Shown here: piece after piece, positions 43,559 through 54,167 of the stretch
How positions within the stretch are numbered: the first letter of the stretch is position 1
How the letters are laid out: every line of letters begins with the position of its first letter
Source of the DNA: DASXAI01 sp963798445
GTDB lineage: Bacteria > Actinomycetota > Acidimicrobiia > Acidimicrobiales > Ilumatobacteraceae
Assembly: GCA_963798445.1 (NCBI GenBank)
Contig: CAWCTH010000008.1
Span: 1 to 64,000 of the forward strand
DNA: 64,000 nucleotides
Direction of reading: 5' to 3'
Program-made: the position numbers and the translations under genes
The notes under the pieces: model-generated
The model's input: the letters and a program-made list of their open reading frames with translations, nothing else
The model's database searches: none
Told to the model about the DNA's origin: nothing

Positions 43559-43631
43559 GCGCTCGTAGCTCAACGGATAGAGCATCTGACTACGGATCAG
43601 AAGGTTGGGGGTTCGAGTCCCTCCGAGCGCG
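43559..43631 (+). tRNA. tRNA-Arg (anticodon ACG), integration target
   Basis: A 73-nt cloverleaf with acceptor stem gcgctcg/cgagcgc, D-arm 'tagctcaacggatagagca', anticodon loop 'ctacgga' (ACG) and T-arm 'ttgggggttcgagtccct'. The 3' part from the anticodon loop on is duplicated at 54.3 kb. The element therefore integrated into this gene and restored it. Confidence 0.94.
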
Positions 43632-43633
43632 CT
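43590..43633 (+). other. attL core (tRNA-Arg 3' end)
   Basis: 44 bases, from the anticodon loop through the end of tRNA-Arg plus 'ct', identical to 54,307-54,350. This is the left attachment core used by the adjacent integrase. Confidence 0.85.
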
Positions 43634-43713
43634 CGCTCTACACCGCCTCTGACCTGGTGTGATATGGTCAGTCGGTCGCCGATGTCGGCGTCGAATCGCT
43701 GCCTCGGCGGCCC

Positions 43714-43734
43714 ATGTATCACCGATGTATCAGT
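43714..43734 (+). repeat. Putative integrase/Xis arm site, left
   Basis: atgtatcaccgatgtatcag plus t (21 bases) contains the 8-mer 'tgtatca' twice. It recurs with one mismatch at 54,168-54,188, in the same orientation and also just inside the other att core. Its position suggests an arm-type binding site. Confidence 0.5.
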
Positions 43735-43795
43735 CGTCAGGCCTCGGTGCGAGCTGGCACGGGCTGACACACGGGACGACGGTGGGGGTCGCTCG

Positions 43796-44946
43796 ATGGG
43801 TTGGAAGGCCACGGGACAGGCGTCGGTGCGCCAGCAGCGGAACAAGTGGGTGGTGCGCCTCGACGGGATCGACACCGAGACCGGCAAGCACCGGCCGCGC
43901 CAGCTCGGGACGTATCCGTCTCAGCGGTCGGCGACGGCGGCAGCGAAGGAAGCGATCGCCGACGGGCAGCGGGGCTCGGCTCGGTCGACGGTCGGTTCGG
44001 TCGTCACGCGTTGGGTGGAGTCACGCTCCGACGTCGAGTCGCGAAGGCTCGGCTCCAGTACGAGTGGGCCGCCGGGCCACATCGCCGAAGGACTCGGCGT
44101 CGATCCGGCTCGACCGGCTGGACCGCGAGGACGTGTCGCGCTGGTTCGAAGGCCTCGCTACCGACGGGAGGTTCGCTCGGCGATCCATTGTGATCTTCCG
44201 CACGGTCCTGCGGGCGGCGCTGGTGGACGCCGTGGAGGAAGGGCTGCTCCGCCGGTCGCCAGCGGCTCGAGTACCGATGCCGAAGCTCGTGGCCAAGCCG
44301 CCGCGTGAGGTGTCCGCCTGGGATGAAGACCAGGTGGACGTCTTCCTTGCGACCGTCGAAGGACACCGGTGGGCGGCGCCGCTCCGTGTGGCGGTGCTCT
44401 ACGGCCTGCGCCGCTCCGAGTTGTTGGCGCTCAAGTGGGACGACATAGACCTCGACCGTCGAACGATCACGATCGACGAGGGACTGGTGGAGGTCCACGG
44501 CAGGCCGGTGTGGACGGAGGGCAAGAACGCCCGCTCGCGGCGCACCTTCGGCATCGACCGCCGACACCGCAAGTCATCTCGCATCGCACCGCACGTTCCA
44601 GCGACGCGAGCGGCTCGCTGCGGGAGCCGAGTGGCGCGACCTCGACATGGTGGTGGCGCACGACTCAAGGCAACGTCGGTGTCGCCGGGCAACTTCGACC
44701 AGACACTGGACCGGCTGGTGAAGCGCTCCGGCCTGCCGCGGCTGACTTCACACGGCCTCCGGCACACAGCGGCGACGCACATGGTTCGTCAAGCCGCCGA
44801 CGTCGGAGAGCTGCCGCGCCGTGGCGGACGTGCTCGGCCACAGTCCCGACATGCTCCTCAAGACGTACGCGCATGTGCTTCCGGACTCGATGGTGGCGGT
44901 GGCGGAGCGCATCGGTAACCGGCGCAGCCGCCCGGCAGGCTCGTGA
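43796..44946 (+). pseudogene. Tyrosine-recombinase integrase (frameshifted)
   Basis: Starts at ATG 43796 ('GWKATGQASVRQQRNKWVVR', N-terminal arm-binding beta-sheet). Core-binding domain: 'DREDVSRWFEGLATDGRFAR'. Catalytic domain: first Arg in 'VAVLYGLRRSELLALKWDDI', the H-x-x-R box 'LTSHGLRHTAATHMV', and the final 'ADVLGHSPDMLLKTYAHVLP' with the nucleophile Tyr. Single-base shifts near 44,080, 44,590-44,680 and 44,800 split it into three frames. All catalytic residues are kept. It stands next to attL, as is usual for tRNA-integrating elements. Confidence 0.82.
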
Positions 44947-45385
44947 TCCCTCGTTGTGGCGCCCACACCAGTGATGCACGTCCTTGCCTGGTGCGCCCGT
45001 GGTCGCCCAGCTGCGAGTCCGTCAGCTCGATGCCGGGGGGACTCCGCCTGCCAGGCCTCGGCGTGACACGGCCTAGGTTCGGAGCCGCCGAGCGCCATCA
45101 TTGGCTGCCGATCTGGGCCGTCGCGCGAGTGACGCGGAGCCACCGACAAGGACACGAACCGGCGCGAAATCTGACGCTCTCCGATACCTGCACCTACCGG
45201 CGGCTATCTCTCCGCGTGTCCTGCGGCGCCCTGGGGCCTGTTTGCAGCCAGTGTCGTCGGGCAGCGCGCCTCGATCGCCAAGAGGCTCGCCCGGTGTTAC
45301 AAGCGACTCGCGGGCAAGAACTTCCCCTCCGTCGCCGCAACCCCGAGCGTTACCATGAGGGCCCGGGAACGAGGTGGTGAAGCCG
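44947..45385. other. Gap between integrase and cargo gene; no gene seen
   Basis: About 440 bases with no frame of convincing coding character on either strand. The right end should hold the promoter of the cargo gene; the sequence 'ttgtggcgcccacaccagtg' and similar stretches give no recognised motif. I see no RNA gene. Confidence 0.4.
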
Positions 45386-46808
45386 ATGTCCGAGATCGTG
45401 AAGCGCACTACGGGGGCCTCGGTCGTACCGATCGAGGAGGGTCTCCAGCAGTTCGAGGACGTGCTGACCTTCGTGATGAAGAAGCTCGGCCTGCCTTCGG
45501 AAGACGTCCTGGTCTCCTTTGCGCAGCGTGGCCGGGTCCTGCGCAACTTCGAGGATGCAATCGACGCGCTCGACCTCGCTCATCGGGCCCGGTCCCTCTA
45601 CTTATCAAAGTTCATGGTCGCCGTAGGAGCTGGACTGTTTGACGCGGCGCTGAACTACCTCTGGGACGAGACCATTTCGGAACTCCGCCGACGGGTCGCA
45701 GGCTACGACGTCGCCTACTTCTTCGACATCGCCGTCAAGGACCCGGAGCGGCGAAAGAAGCTCCAGACCGAAGATGATCTGCTCAAGATCGACGACTTCG
45801 ATCTGATCCGGGCTGCTAACGACATCGAACTGATCTCCGACGTTGGGTACAAGCAGTTGGACCTAATTCGGTACATGCGCAACTACGCTAGTGCCGCTCA
45901 CCCTAACCAGAACGATATTACGGCGATGCAGCTTCTTGGGTGGCTCGAGACCTGCATCACGCAGGTCATCACGCTGCCGGAGACCCCAGTCGTTGCAGAA
46001 ACTAAGCGTCTGCTTATAAACGTAAAGACCCGCAAGCTCTCGGTACAGCGCGCGGGAGAGATTTCCGAGTTCTTCGACGACCTGCGCCAGGACCAGGCGG
46101 ACAATCTCGCTGCCGGACTATTCGGCATCTACTGTCAACTCGAGACCGCTGAGGAGAGCCGCGACAACGTCCGGCTCCTCTTCCCCCGACTGTGGCAGGG
46201 GGTTTCCGAGACCCATCGCCAACAGTTTGGGGTCAAGTATGGCCGATATGTGGCAAATGGGGACGATGATGAGGCCGAGTGGGCTCGCGGAACTACTGGA
46301 CGCTGTGGATGGTTCGGCCTACCTTCCCGAGCCAATCCGAGTCGCCGAGCTGTCTTCGGTCATCGAGGACTTGCTCCAAGCGCACCGAGGGTGGGATAAC
46401 TTTCATGCCGAGCCGTCCAGGGCACGCCTGCTAGAGCGCGCCGTAGGCGACCGCGGCGTGCCCGTGGGCGTGCGCGAGGACTACGTGCTCGCTCTGGTAG
46501 AGGTGTTCCTCACCAACGGAAACGGGGTCGCCTGGAATGCCGAGCCCGTCTATCGCCGGCTGATGGAGCGGTTCACCCGCCGGGAGGCCGACGTCGCTCT
46601 GCTCGCCTTCACGAACACGCGGATCGCCAGCCGGCTACAGATGGCTCTGAGCCGCCAGAAGTTCTCGGAGCTACTGGACATCGTCGAGCCCAAGCTGGGC
46701 CGCCGCTACCAGGAGATCGCCGCCGCCGTTCGGGAATCAACGGCCCCTGCCGACAAGCTGGCGGGCGACACCAAGCTGAGGCGGCTTATCGTGGCGCTGT
46801 CCGCGTAG
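45386..46808 (+). pseudogene. Unknown ~475-aa cargo protein with HEPN-like motif (frameshifted)
   Basis: From ATG 45386 (GTG 45374 is also possible) the protein reads 'VKRTTGASVVPIEEGLQQFE', 'GAGLFDAALNYLWDETISEL', 'LIRAANDIELISDVGYKQLD' and 'LIRYMRNYASAAHPNQNDIT', then 'DDLRQDQADNLAAGLFGIYC'. A shift near 46,260 brings it to 'LPEPIRVAELSSVIEDLLQA' and 'RIASRLQMALSRQKFSELLD'. 'RNYASAAH' fits the R-N-x(n)-H ribonuclease motif of HEPN domains. Base composition is visibly less GC-rich than around it. I do not recognise the family. As the main cargo between integrase and relaxase it may be a defence or toxin gene; this is inference. Confidence 0.6.
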
Positions 46809-47153
46809 TCGGACAACGGCAGGTGCCCAGGGGCCACCTCGGCGACGTCATCTGTCTGTCTTCCCTGAGCCGCCCGCAGCTCGTACGTTGTCTCTCCCGT
46901 CGGCCGGTCGCCTCCTCGCCGAAGGAGTGCGCTTCCGCCAGCGAGCCGACCTCGCCGCAAATGTGCTGGTAGCAGCCTCGCGGTGGGCTGACGTGGGAGT
47001 TACCGTGGGAGTAACGGCGAGCTGCCTGCGCCCATTCGCGATCGCGGCGTCGCGAACGTTTGTGCGGCCGTCGTGGTTCACGCTCGCTATGGCGGGTCGT
47101 TCGACTCATGTGCGGGACGCCGGGCCGATGGTGTACTCCCAGGAGGGAGGGCC
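46809..47153. other. Gap after cargo gene; short direct repeat only
   Basis: No gene seen. 'gtgggagttaccgtgggagt' near 46,992 contains the 8-mer gtgggagt twice, 12 bases apart, and may be a regulator site or chance. The last ~60 bases should include the promoter of the following DUF2510 gene (ribosome site 'ggaggg'). Confidence 0.35.
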
Positions 47154-47636
47154 ATGAGGAACGTTCGGGTGGATACGACGGGCGAGCTGAGGTGCTGGCA
47201 CTGTGGCTGCGCGTCGATGAAGGAAAAACGCACCTTCCGATCGAAGGCACTCTTTGGCGTTAGCTCATTGCTCACCAAGCAGAAGCTGAAGTGTCGGATC
47301 TGTGGCGAGTACAACGACGTCGGCAACGCGGAGCCATACAAGGGACCGAGCTCAAAGCGGCTGGGGAAGAAGTACGGGACGCTGGTCAACATGTTCGGTG
47401 CCCGTGAGCCGGACCGGATCATCGCGTCGGCCTATGACACGCCTGGGCTGGTCGACGTGCTGCCCATCGAGACATTCGAAATGGCGATCTCTCGTCCACC
47501 TCACGTTGTCCCGGTCTCGACTCCCGCTGGCTGGCACCGTGACCCGCACGGCCGTCATCAGCTGCGCTACTGGGACGGAGCCCGCTGGACGGACCATGTG
47601 AGCGATGCCGGTGTGACCGCGAGCGACCTGGTCTGA
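47154..47636 (+). CDS. Zinc-ribbon + DUF2510 protein
   Basis: 160 residues from ATG 47154. A zinc-ribbon-like N-terminus has 'ELRCWHCGCASMKEKRTFRS' and 'KQKLKCRICGEYNDVG' (two CxxC knuckles). The C-terminal ~35 residues are a DUF2510 module, 'PAGWHRDPHGRHQLRYWDGA' and 'RWTDHVSDAG'. DUF2510 is common in actinobacterial envelope and cargo proteins of unknown function. No membrane segment. Next gene in the same direction also starts with DUF2510. Confidence 0.75.
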   Translation: MRNVRVDTTGELRCWHCGCASMKEKRTFRSKALFGVSSLLTKQKLKCRICGEYNDVGNAEPYKGPSSKRLGKKYGTLVNMFGAREPDRIIASAYDTPGLVDVLPIETFEMAISRPPHVVPVSTPAGWHRDPHGRHQLRYWDGARWTDHVSDAGVTASDLV

Positions 47637-47948
47637 CCGGGACTTCGGCTTCCGGCCCGACCCCGGGCGCCGGGACGAAGGCGCGACGACCATTTCGTGG
47701 TACGCCCGACGTGTGGTCCGGCACGCACCGATCCGCGCCCGTTGTGCAGCGACTCGCTGACCGGCCTCCCAACACTCTTCGTGGACGTGGGCGTTCCTGT
47801 GGGACGCCGAGGCTCTGAAGAGTCTGAGGGCGCAGCAAGGGTCCGAATGCCTATTGCATGTGCTCACCGTGGTCGCCCATTCTCGGGACTTGAGGGGTCG
47901 AGATGTCGGCATTGGTCCGGCTTCGCCGTGAGCGCGGCTGGGGGTCCC
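47637..47948. other. Gap between two DUF2510 genes; no gene seen
   Basis: About 310 bases with no open frame of protein-like composition on either strand. I see no repeat, hairpin or RNA motif. Confidence 0.4.
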
Positions 47949-49291
47949 GTGGAAGAGGATGCGTTGAGCAAGGGACAACAAGGCTGGCACGCTGACCCCA
48001 CGGGAAGGGCGCAGTTGCGCTGGCACGATGGCAACCGTTGGACCGAGCACGTCGTCGTGAGCGGCCGGCAGGCAACCGACGAGGGACTGGCGCCTGGCGC
48101 GCCCCTGCCGCCGGCGTCGCAGACGCCGAACGTGGTCCATGGCCGGCACCGCAGACCCTCCCCGGTTATGTCGCTCGTCAAGCACCAGCTCGGCGCTACT
48201 GGCGCCGCTTTCGTTCATGGCCGACTTGGAAGCAAGTGGCCTGCTGGGTCGCAGCCGCCTTCGTTCTGCTCGTCGCCATCGGCACTGCCGTGGGCTCACC
48301 TGAGAAGAAGAAGACGTCGGTTCCGGCCGCCACGGCGCCGCCGAGTTCCGACACGTCGACCACGTCACCCGTGGCGAGTACCGAACCGTCGACCACAGCA
48401 GCGCCGCCGGCCACCGAGGCGCCCACAACCGCGGCGCCAGCCACCACCGTGTCACCGAGCACCGCTTCGCCCGCAACCACCGGGCTCCGCCGACCACACC
48501 GCCGACCACGGTGGCCCCAAGTCCCAGACCCGCCGACGTAGCCGCCTGCAAAGACGGAACGTTCTCTGACAACACCGACTTTGACAAGACCTGCAGCAGT
48601 CACGACGGAGTCGCCTCCTGGCTTGCGATCTACGGGCAGTGCCACGACGGCACCGTGATCACCATGGGAAAGAGCGCCTCGTGCGGCGACCACGACGGCT
48701 TCGACGCCCTACTTCCCGCTCGACTTCGTTCCGCCCACCACGACGGTGCCTACCAGCGCCGCTCCGACGACCACGACTGCACCGACGGCTGACACTCCGT
48801 GCTCCGACCCCCAGGCCCGCTAGGGCGGACTCGTGCTGCGCACTCGTCGCAACCGGGCCTCTGTGGATCGAGGCCCCGTTCGCGCAACCCGACGACCAGG
48901 TGGCAGCACTTCCCGATGAGTCAGCCGGAAACACCGCAGTCCGAGTCAACGAGATGGCCATCGGGATGGCCCACTTCCAGCAGGTGACGAGCTATGGCCA
49001 GCGTTACTGGTGCGTCACGGTCGGGGTGAAGAACCTGAGCGATGACGAAGACTCGCACAACACGTTCGAGTTTTCGCTCTTGCACTCCCTCCGGGAACTG
49101 CAATCGGCCACCTTTCCGATCTTCAATGATTCGAGTTCACTACTCGGATCCGGCGGCCTAGCCCCCGACGGCACCGCAGCGGGAGTGATCTGCTTCGATC
49201 AGCCGCGCAAGCAAGCGGCCGGTTCGCAGTGGTCTATGACCCGATCGACTTCACGAGTGACGAGCGGGCTGTCTACTACTTCGATCAATAG
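47949..49291 (+). pseudogene. DUF2510 - TM - DUF3761 / DUF4352-like envelope protein (frameshifted)
   Basis: From GTG 47949 a DUF2510 module ('QGWHADPTGRAQLRWHDGNR'), then in another frame one membrane helix ('WKQVACWVAAAFVLLVAIGT') and a Ser/Thr/Pro/Ala wall-spanning linker. Next comes 'CKDGTFSDNTDFDKTCSSHD' with 'GVASWLAIYGQCHDGTVITM', a DUF3761-like cysteine-rich domain. Later 'VNEMAIGMAHFQQVTSYGQR', 'YWCVTVGVKNLSDDEDSHNT' and 'YDPIDFTSDERAVYYFDQ' form a DUF4352-like immunoglobulin-type domain, with stop at 49,291. At least four shifts are needed; this may be one long protein or two adjacent ones. Confidence 0.55.
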
Positions 49292-49309
49292 GACCGCGCG
49301 TGGTAAGCC

Positions 49310-49338
49310 ACTCACCCGGGGATCGAGGATCGGTGAGT
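49310..49338. terminator. Possible bidirectional hairpin
   Basis: actcacc-(15 nt)-ggtgagt forms a 7-bp stem between the end of the envelope gene (plus) and the end of the relaxase gene (minus). The stem is short and there is no U-tract. Confidence 0.35.
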
Positions 49339-49522
49339 CAGACCAGCGTCACTGTCGCCTTGGGCTTCGCCGTCCCTCTCGCCGTCTTCGCTTCGTCGGG
49401 ATCCTGACGTTGACCGCCTGCATGCTCGGAGCTTTCCCCGTGCCGACCCTTGGCTTGCGCACGGGCCAAGGACCATCACCCCGCCAACGAACCGAGGCGA
49501 GTGTCGAGCCGTTCACCGGGCC

Positions 49523-52500
49523 TCACAGGTCGATGCCGAGACTGTCGCTGCTATCGAGGTTGCGGCTCGCAACGCTCATGCCGTAGTCGGGCCCTTCGTC
49601 GCCGAGCCAATCGCCGAGCGGCTCGGTGAGCTGCTGGAGATGTGCACCGGTGACGTTGCCGTCCTGGATGAGGTATGCACCGTGCCGTCTTGTCTCCGTG
49701 GTGAGTGTGTCGAAGCTCTCAAGGAGCGCCGCGTAGGTGACGGTTTGACCGGTGTTCCAGTCCTTCCAGGTGTCGATGGCGTCGATGAGTCGGTCGAGGT
49801 GGTGAAGGGCCTGGGAGGACTGGCATGCCGCGGAGGGTTCGGTCTCGTGTAGGAGCTGGTCAGCGGACCGTTGGCATTGGTCGAGGTGAGCATTTCAGCG
49901 TGGCGCCCGTCTGTCGTAGACCGCCTGAATGTCGACTCTCAGTCTGGTGCACCGCCTCGGTGGCACGTTGCGCGGTGCGGTTCCCGTGGTGGCGATGTCC
50001 GAATCGGGCGCGGGCGGCGTGGTTGTTGCGCCTGCCACATGGCGGGGCTGGAGCTCGTCGCTTAGGCGCTGCTCGAGGCTCGTCGATGCGGGTTTGATAG
50101 GGCTGCCACGCCTGCCCGTGCGGCGAGGAGCGCCGGCTGAAGAGCTGGCGAGGTCCGCGCCGGCTTGCTCGCGGCGGGTCTCGTACTGGTCCAGCCGATC
50201 GAGGGTCTCGGCACGTTGGATGCCGAGGGCGAGATGCCGCGACCAAAGCCAGTCAGGCTCTTGAACCCAGGTGGGGATCGGGTTCGGGCTGAGGTGGTGG
50301 TGGGTGGCGGTCGTGGAGGTGTGCGGCGTTGGGTGGTGGCGGGGATGTCGGCTCGGTCGATGGTGACGACTCGGTCGAGGACGTCGCGGGCGTCGCCGGG
50401 GTCGTTGGTGTCAGTGAGGACGAGGAACTGGTTGCGGTCGCGACCGCGGGTGGCGCCGACGTACAGGCCGCGGCCGGTCGTCGCTGTGGAGACGAGTTGG
50501 TAGGCGACGTCGACGGTGACACCTTGGTTGCCGTGTTCGGTGGCGGCGTAGCCGAGCCGCACGTGCTCGGTGACGTAGTCGGCGGGGAGCCGGGCGGTGC
50601 CGTGTCCGGATGGGGGTCACGGTGAGGGAGCCGTCGGGGTGGGTGGAGGTGACGGTCCACAGGTCGCGGTTGCGGATCGTGTCGCCGGTGCTGGTGGTGA
50701 TGGCTGCGGTCGTTGCGGCGGGTCACGACCACGTCACCGACATAGGCGATCTCGCCGCCGCCGATCGGGATGCCACCGACCGGGTGTCGAGCTCACCGAC
50801 GGCGAGGCGGGCGGCCTGGATGGCGTGCGTTGATCCGGTCGACGTGGGCGTTGGTGGTGGCGGTGATGGCGATCGTCTGGCCGTGGTGGTGGGCGGTGAG
50901 CCAGTCGTAGGCGATGCGGTCGAGGTGGGTGTCGAGGCTGCCGGGGGTGATCCGGTCGTGGGTGTCGTAGGTGTCGAACACGGCGGGGTCGCCGTGTCGC
51001 AGTCGAGGGACGCGGTGGCTTCCCACGGGTTGGTGAAACGGTGGATCGTCGCCAGCTCGTGCACGCGGCCGGTGGCACAGAGCTCGGCGAACAGGCCGCC
51101 GCGGCCGACGGCTTGCAGCTGGCGGGGGTCACCGACGAGCGACCATCCGCCAGTCGTGGCGGTCGGCCAAGCCGGCGAGTTGGTGAAGGGTGGGGGTGCC
51201 GATCATGCCGGCTTCGTCCACGATCACCGTCGTCCCCGGCAGGCAGCCGGTAGTGGTCGAGCGGGTGCCCGGTCGCTGCGTTGGTGTTCGTGGAGCAGCT
51301 TGGCGATCGTGTCGCTCGCCATCTCCGTCTCGGTTTCCAGGACACGGGCCGCTTTCGCGGTGGGGGCGACGCCCGAACACGGGCCGACCGGCGGCGTCGA
51401 GGTCGTCGACGGCACGCTCGAGCATCGTGGTCTTCCCGGCCCCGGCCGGGCCTTGCACCAACACCAGACGATCCCAGCCGGCCACCGCCGCCGCCGCGTC
51501 GGCCTGCATCACATCGAGCCCGTCGACCACGACGCTGGTCGACGGGGCGGGATCGTCGCCTTGGCGGTCCATGGCCCAGCAGATCACGTCGGTTTCCTGG
51601 GCGACGATGGCGGTGCTGGTGAACTGGGTGGCGGTCGGTTCGATCCACACCGATCGCCCATCCCCCGCCCGGCGCCGCGCCCGGTCATCGACCGGGTCCA
51701 AGTCCACGCACCCCTCGAGCACCCGATCGGCGGCCCGTTCCACGATCGCCGCCCACCGCGACGCGCTCATCGCTGGGGCGGGGGCGAGGTCGCAGATCGT
51801 GCGGATCACATCAGCGCGCCCCACGTCGACCCACCGGCCGACAACCGGTCGACGACATCATCGACGGTCACCGCCGGCACCGGGCGACTGGTCCCGGGCG
51901 GCGGCCTGAACCGCGTGGCGGAGCCGGTCGCCGGTCCAGCCGAGCTCGGCGGCCTCGTCACGCCACCGTGTCTGCAGATCGGTGACAGCGACGCCGGACT
52001 TGTGGGCCCGGGTGTCGACGGCCGCTTCCCGGGTGAGGGCGGCACGTTCCCACCGGGTCGGATCCCGACCCTCCCGCCGCCGGAACTCGGCCAGCTTGTC
52101 GGCGAGGGCGGCGTCGACTTGGGCGGTGCGTTTCGACAACGCTGTCGAGCAGCTCCTCGGGGACGCCGGCGATGTCGGCTTGGCCGTTGGTGACCTCACC
52201 CCAGGACACACCGAACCGCTCACTCATCCCCGCCCGCAACGCCGACTGGTACAAACCGCCCAGCATCCGCTGATGCCGTTTCAGATAGCGGGCATCCAAC
52301 GCCCACCACCGCCCATCACCGGTCTGGACCTTGGCCGAGATCACCGCATGGGTGTGCAACTGCGGATCATCGGCTCGCGAGGTCGACTGCCGGAACGTCG
52401 CCATCGTCAACCCCAGCGTCTCGGGGTGCTGACGGGCGCCGTTCACCCGCACCCGGGTCGTCGACCCGAACCGCTCCAGATGTGCCAGAGCGCGGCGGCG

Positions 52501-52864
52501 ACGGCCTGGTCGTGCACCTCCAAGAATCCTCGGCGTCGCCGGTGAGCGCCCACAGCACACTCACCGACTTCGGTGCCGAGAACGTCGCATCAAACCCCGC
52601 CACCGCCCGCACCAACCCACCATCGGTGCGGAACCGATCGACCAACGGTTGACCGAGCGGTGTCCCTAATACGGGGTCACGGCCTTCCAACACCGCCTCC
52701 AAGTCGTCGCCACCCACGACACCGTGCAGGCCGAGCTGATCGGCCTGGGCGCCCGACCACCGACCCGGCGCTTCGCCGGGCTCGCGCAGATAGCTGGTGT
52801 AGTACGCGGCCGTCGTCGAAGCCGACGACGCGTACAACGTCGTCACCCGCAACATCAGCACCAC
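49523..52864 (-). pseudogene. MobF (TrwC/TraA-type) relaxase-helicase of the element (frameshifted)
   Basis: About 1,110 residues across several frames. N-terminal relaxase: 'LRVTTLYASSASTTAAYYTS' (tyrosine region), 'DATFSAPKSVSVLWALTGDA', and the H-x-H metal site 'SRADDPQLHTHAVISAKVQT'. Helicase: Walker A 'LVQGPAGAGKTTMLERAV', 'TVIVDEAGMIGTPTLHQLAG', and late 'LVSTATTGRGLYVGATRGRD'. The C-terminal ~125 residues ('WKDWNTGQTVTYAALLESFD', stop at 49,523) are in another frame. At least seven shifts. It would nick oriT and lead DNA transfer with helper secretion. The start overlaps the excisionase-like gene. Confidence 0.72.
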
Positions 52865-53286
52865 CGCCGCCGGCGGGCACTTGTCTGTGCATCTGTTGGG
52901 AACCTGGGGAGGGAGGGGTTGGTGCTCATTGCCGGCTCAGCTCGGGAACGACAGCACTCGCTGGTCCGACAGATCCGTGCGACGTCGTTGGCCGTGTCGA
53001 GGCGCTGTCGAAGCCGCCTGCGCGGCGCGGTGCCTGACTCAGGGGCGCCGACGGGCGTGCCGGGCGGTGGCCAAGTGATCGTTCCGCCGAGCATCTGCTC
53101 GAGGCGGTGGCGGGGGACACGCAGCTGCTTGCCCAGGCGCACCACGGGCAGACCCGACGCGCCATTGGTAGCGAGGAACTCGCTCGCCAGGGCGTATGCC
53201 GTGGTGCGCCCGATGCGCAGCACCTTGGCCGCCTCCTCGACCCGCAAGAAGTCGGGCGGCGAGGATCGATTGTCGTGACCGGTCAC
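52855..53286 (-). CDS. Excisionase-like (HTH_17/AlpA) DNA-binding protein
   Basis: 143 residues. The helix-turn-helix 'PDFLRVEEAAKVLRIGRTTA', 'YALASEFLATNGASGLPVVR' and 'LGKQLRVPRHRLEQMLGG' is the MerR-like excisionase fold (HTH_17). Such proteins direct integrases toward excision or activate transcription. It is upstream of the relaxase gene in the same direction and overlaps its start by ~10 bp. The C-terminal ~65 residues are Arg/Ser-rich and look less natural, so the real stop may be earlier through a shift. Confidence 0.75.
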   Translation of the reverse strand: MTGHDNRSSPPDFLRVEEAAKVLRIGRTTAYALASEFLATNGASGLPVVRLGKQLRVPRHRLEQMLGGTITWPPPGTPVGAPESGTAPRRRLRQRLDTANDVARICRTSECCRSRAEPAMSTNPSLPRFPTDAQTSARRRRWC

Positions 53287-53458
53287 CCTGCCTCACCTCC
53301 TCCTCGTCACCTGCTCCGGACGTGGGCAGATCGCGTCCGTCCGCCTCCCAACGGACAGCGAGGAACGCGTATGGGTGAAAACGCGACCAAATCGTCATGT
53401 GCCGCGCCGCGGCGATTGCTCCATCGCGTCGAAGGCGTCGCCTGGCACACTGTCGGTC

Positions 53459-53722
53459 ATGACCCGCCGCCCGGTGACCATCGAGGTCGACGAGAAGCTG
53501 CTGGCAGCGGCCCGCGCCGTCGCCGAGCGCACCGGCGTGCCCACCGAGGTGCTCTATGAGCGCGCCCTGCGCGAGGTGCTCGTCCAGGACCTCGACGAGC
53601 TGACGAGCGAGATCGCCGCTGACCAAGGACGGCGCGGCGTCACCGTCAGCGACGACGAGGGCTTGACAATGGCCTACGAGGAGCTTCGAGCCGCCAGAGC
53701 TCAGCGGCGCAACGCGTCGTAG
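53459..53722 (+). CDS. Antitoxin of VapB-like type
   Basis: 87 residues from ATG 53459. The short N-terminal 'RRPVTIEVDEKLLAAARAVA' and 'ERTGVPTEVLYERALREVL' is a ribbon-helix-helix DNA-binding segment, and the C-terminus 'EGLTMAYEELRAARAQRRNA' is a helical toxin-binding tail. Its TAG stop overlaps the GTG of the toxin gene. Antitoxin and repressor roles follow from the family. Confidence 0.8.
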   Translation: MTRRPVTIEVDEKLLAAARAVAERTGVPTEVLYERALREVLVQDLDELTSEIAADQGRRGVTVSDDEGLTMAYEELRAARAQRRNAS

Positions 53723-54144
53723 TGCTCGTCGTCCTCGACGTGGGCGTGTTCGTGTCCACGCTCGTCACGCCTGGCGGGACGGCGAGCCGTGTCGTGGCCG
53801 CCGGTGTCGCCGGAAGTTTCGAGTACCTGCTGTGCCCGCGGCTGGTCGGCGAGCTCGTTGACGTGGTGGGACGTCCGAAGATCGCTCGTGTGGTCGCCGA
53901 GGAACACCGTGAGCGGTTCATCGCCGCGATCGTCGCGGCCGGTCTTGACGTCGACGATCCGGCGCATATCCCAGCCGTGTGTCGCGACCCCGACGACGAC
54001 TACCTCTTTGCGCTCACCGAGGAGCACGCCGCCGAACGAATCGTGACGGGTGACGCCGACCTGCTCGACGTGACCGGGCCGCCCGTGCCGGTCATCACCG
54101 TGCGGGCCTTCCTCGACCTCGTGAACGAGGCGGGGCGGAGCTGA
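53722..54144 (+). CDS. PIN-domain toxin (TIGR00305-like)
   Basis: 140 residues from GTG 53722. PIN signatures: 'LVVLDVGVFVSTLVTPGGTA' (first acidic residue; the usual DTN is DVG here), 'YLLCPRLVGELVDVVGRPKI', 'PAVCRDPDDDYLFALTEEHA' and 'AERIVTGDADLLDVTG' (acidic cluster). PIN toxins are Mg-dependent ribonucleases held in check by the antitoxin. The pair lies next to attR and can stabilise the element in the host. Confidence 0.85.
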   Translation: MLVVLDVGVFVSTLVTPGGTASRVVAAGVAGSFEYLLCPRLVGELVDVVGRPKIARVVAEEHRERFIAAIVAAGLDVDDPAHIPAVCRDPDDDYLFALTEEHAAERIVTGDADLLDVTGPPVPVITVRAFLDLVNEAGRS

Positions 54145-54167
54145 ACGGATCCTCGAAGGGAGCGTCG

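Noticed and set aside
43590..43633. Second complete tRNA-Arg at 54.3 kb
   Set aside because: Only the 3' part from the anticodon loop on is present at 54,307; no D-arm or 5' acceptor strand precedes it, so it is an att site.
47352..48587. Minus-strand frame of 411 codons inside the element
   Set aside because: It overlaps two plus-strand DUF2510 genes with clear motifs and has no recognisable domain.
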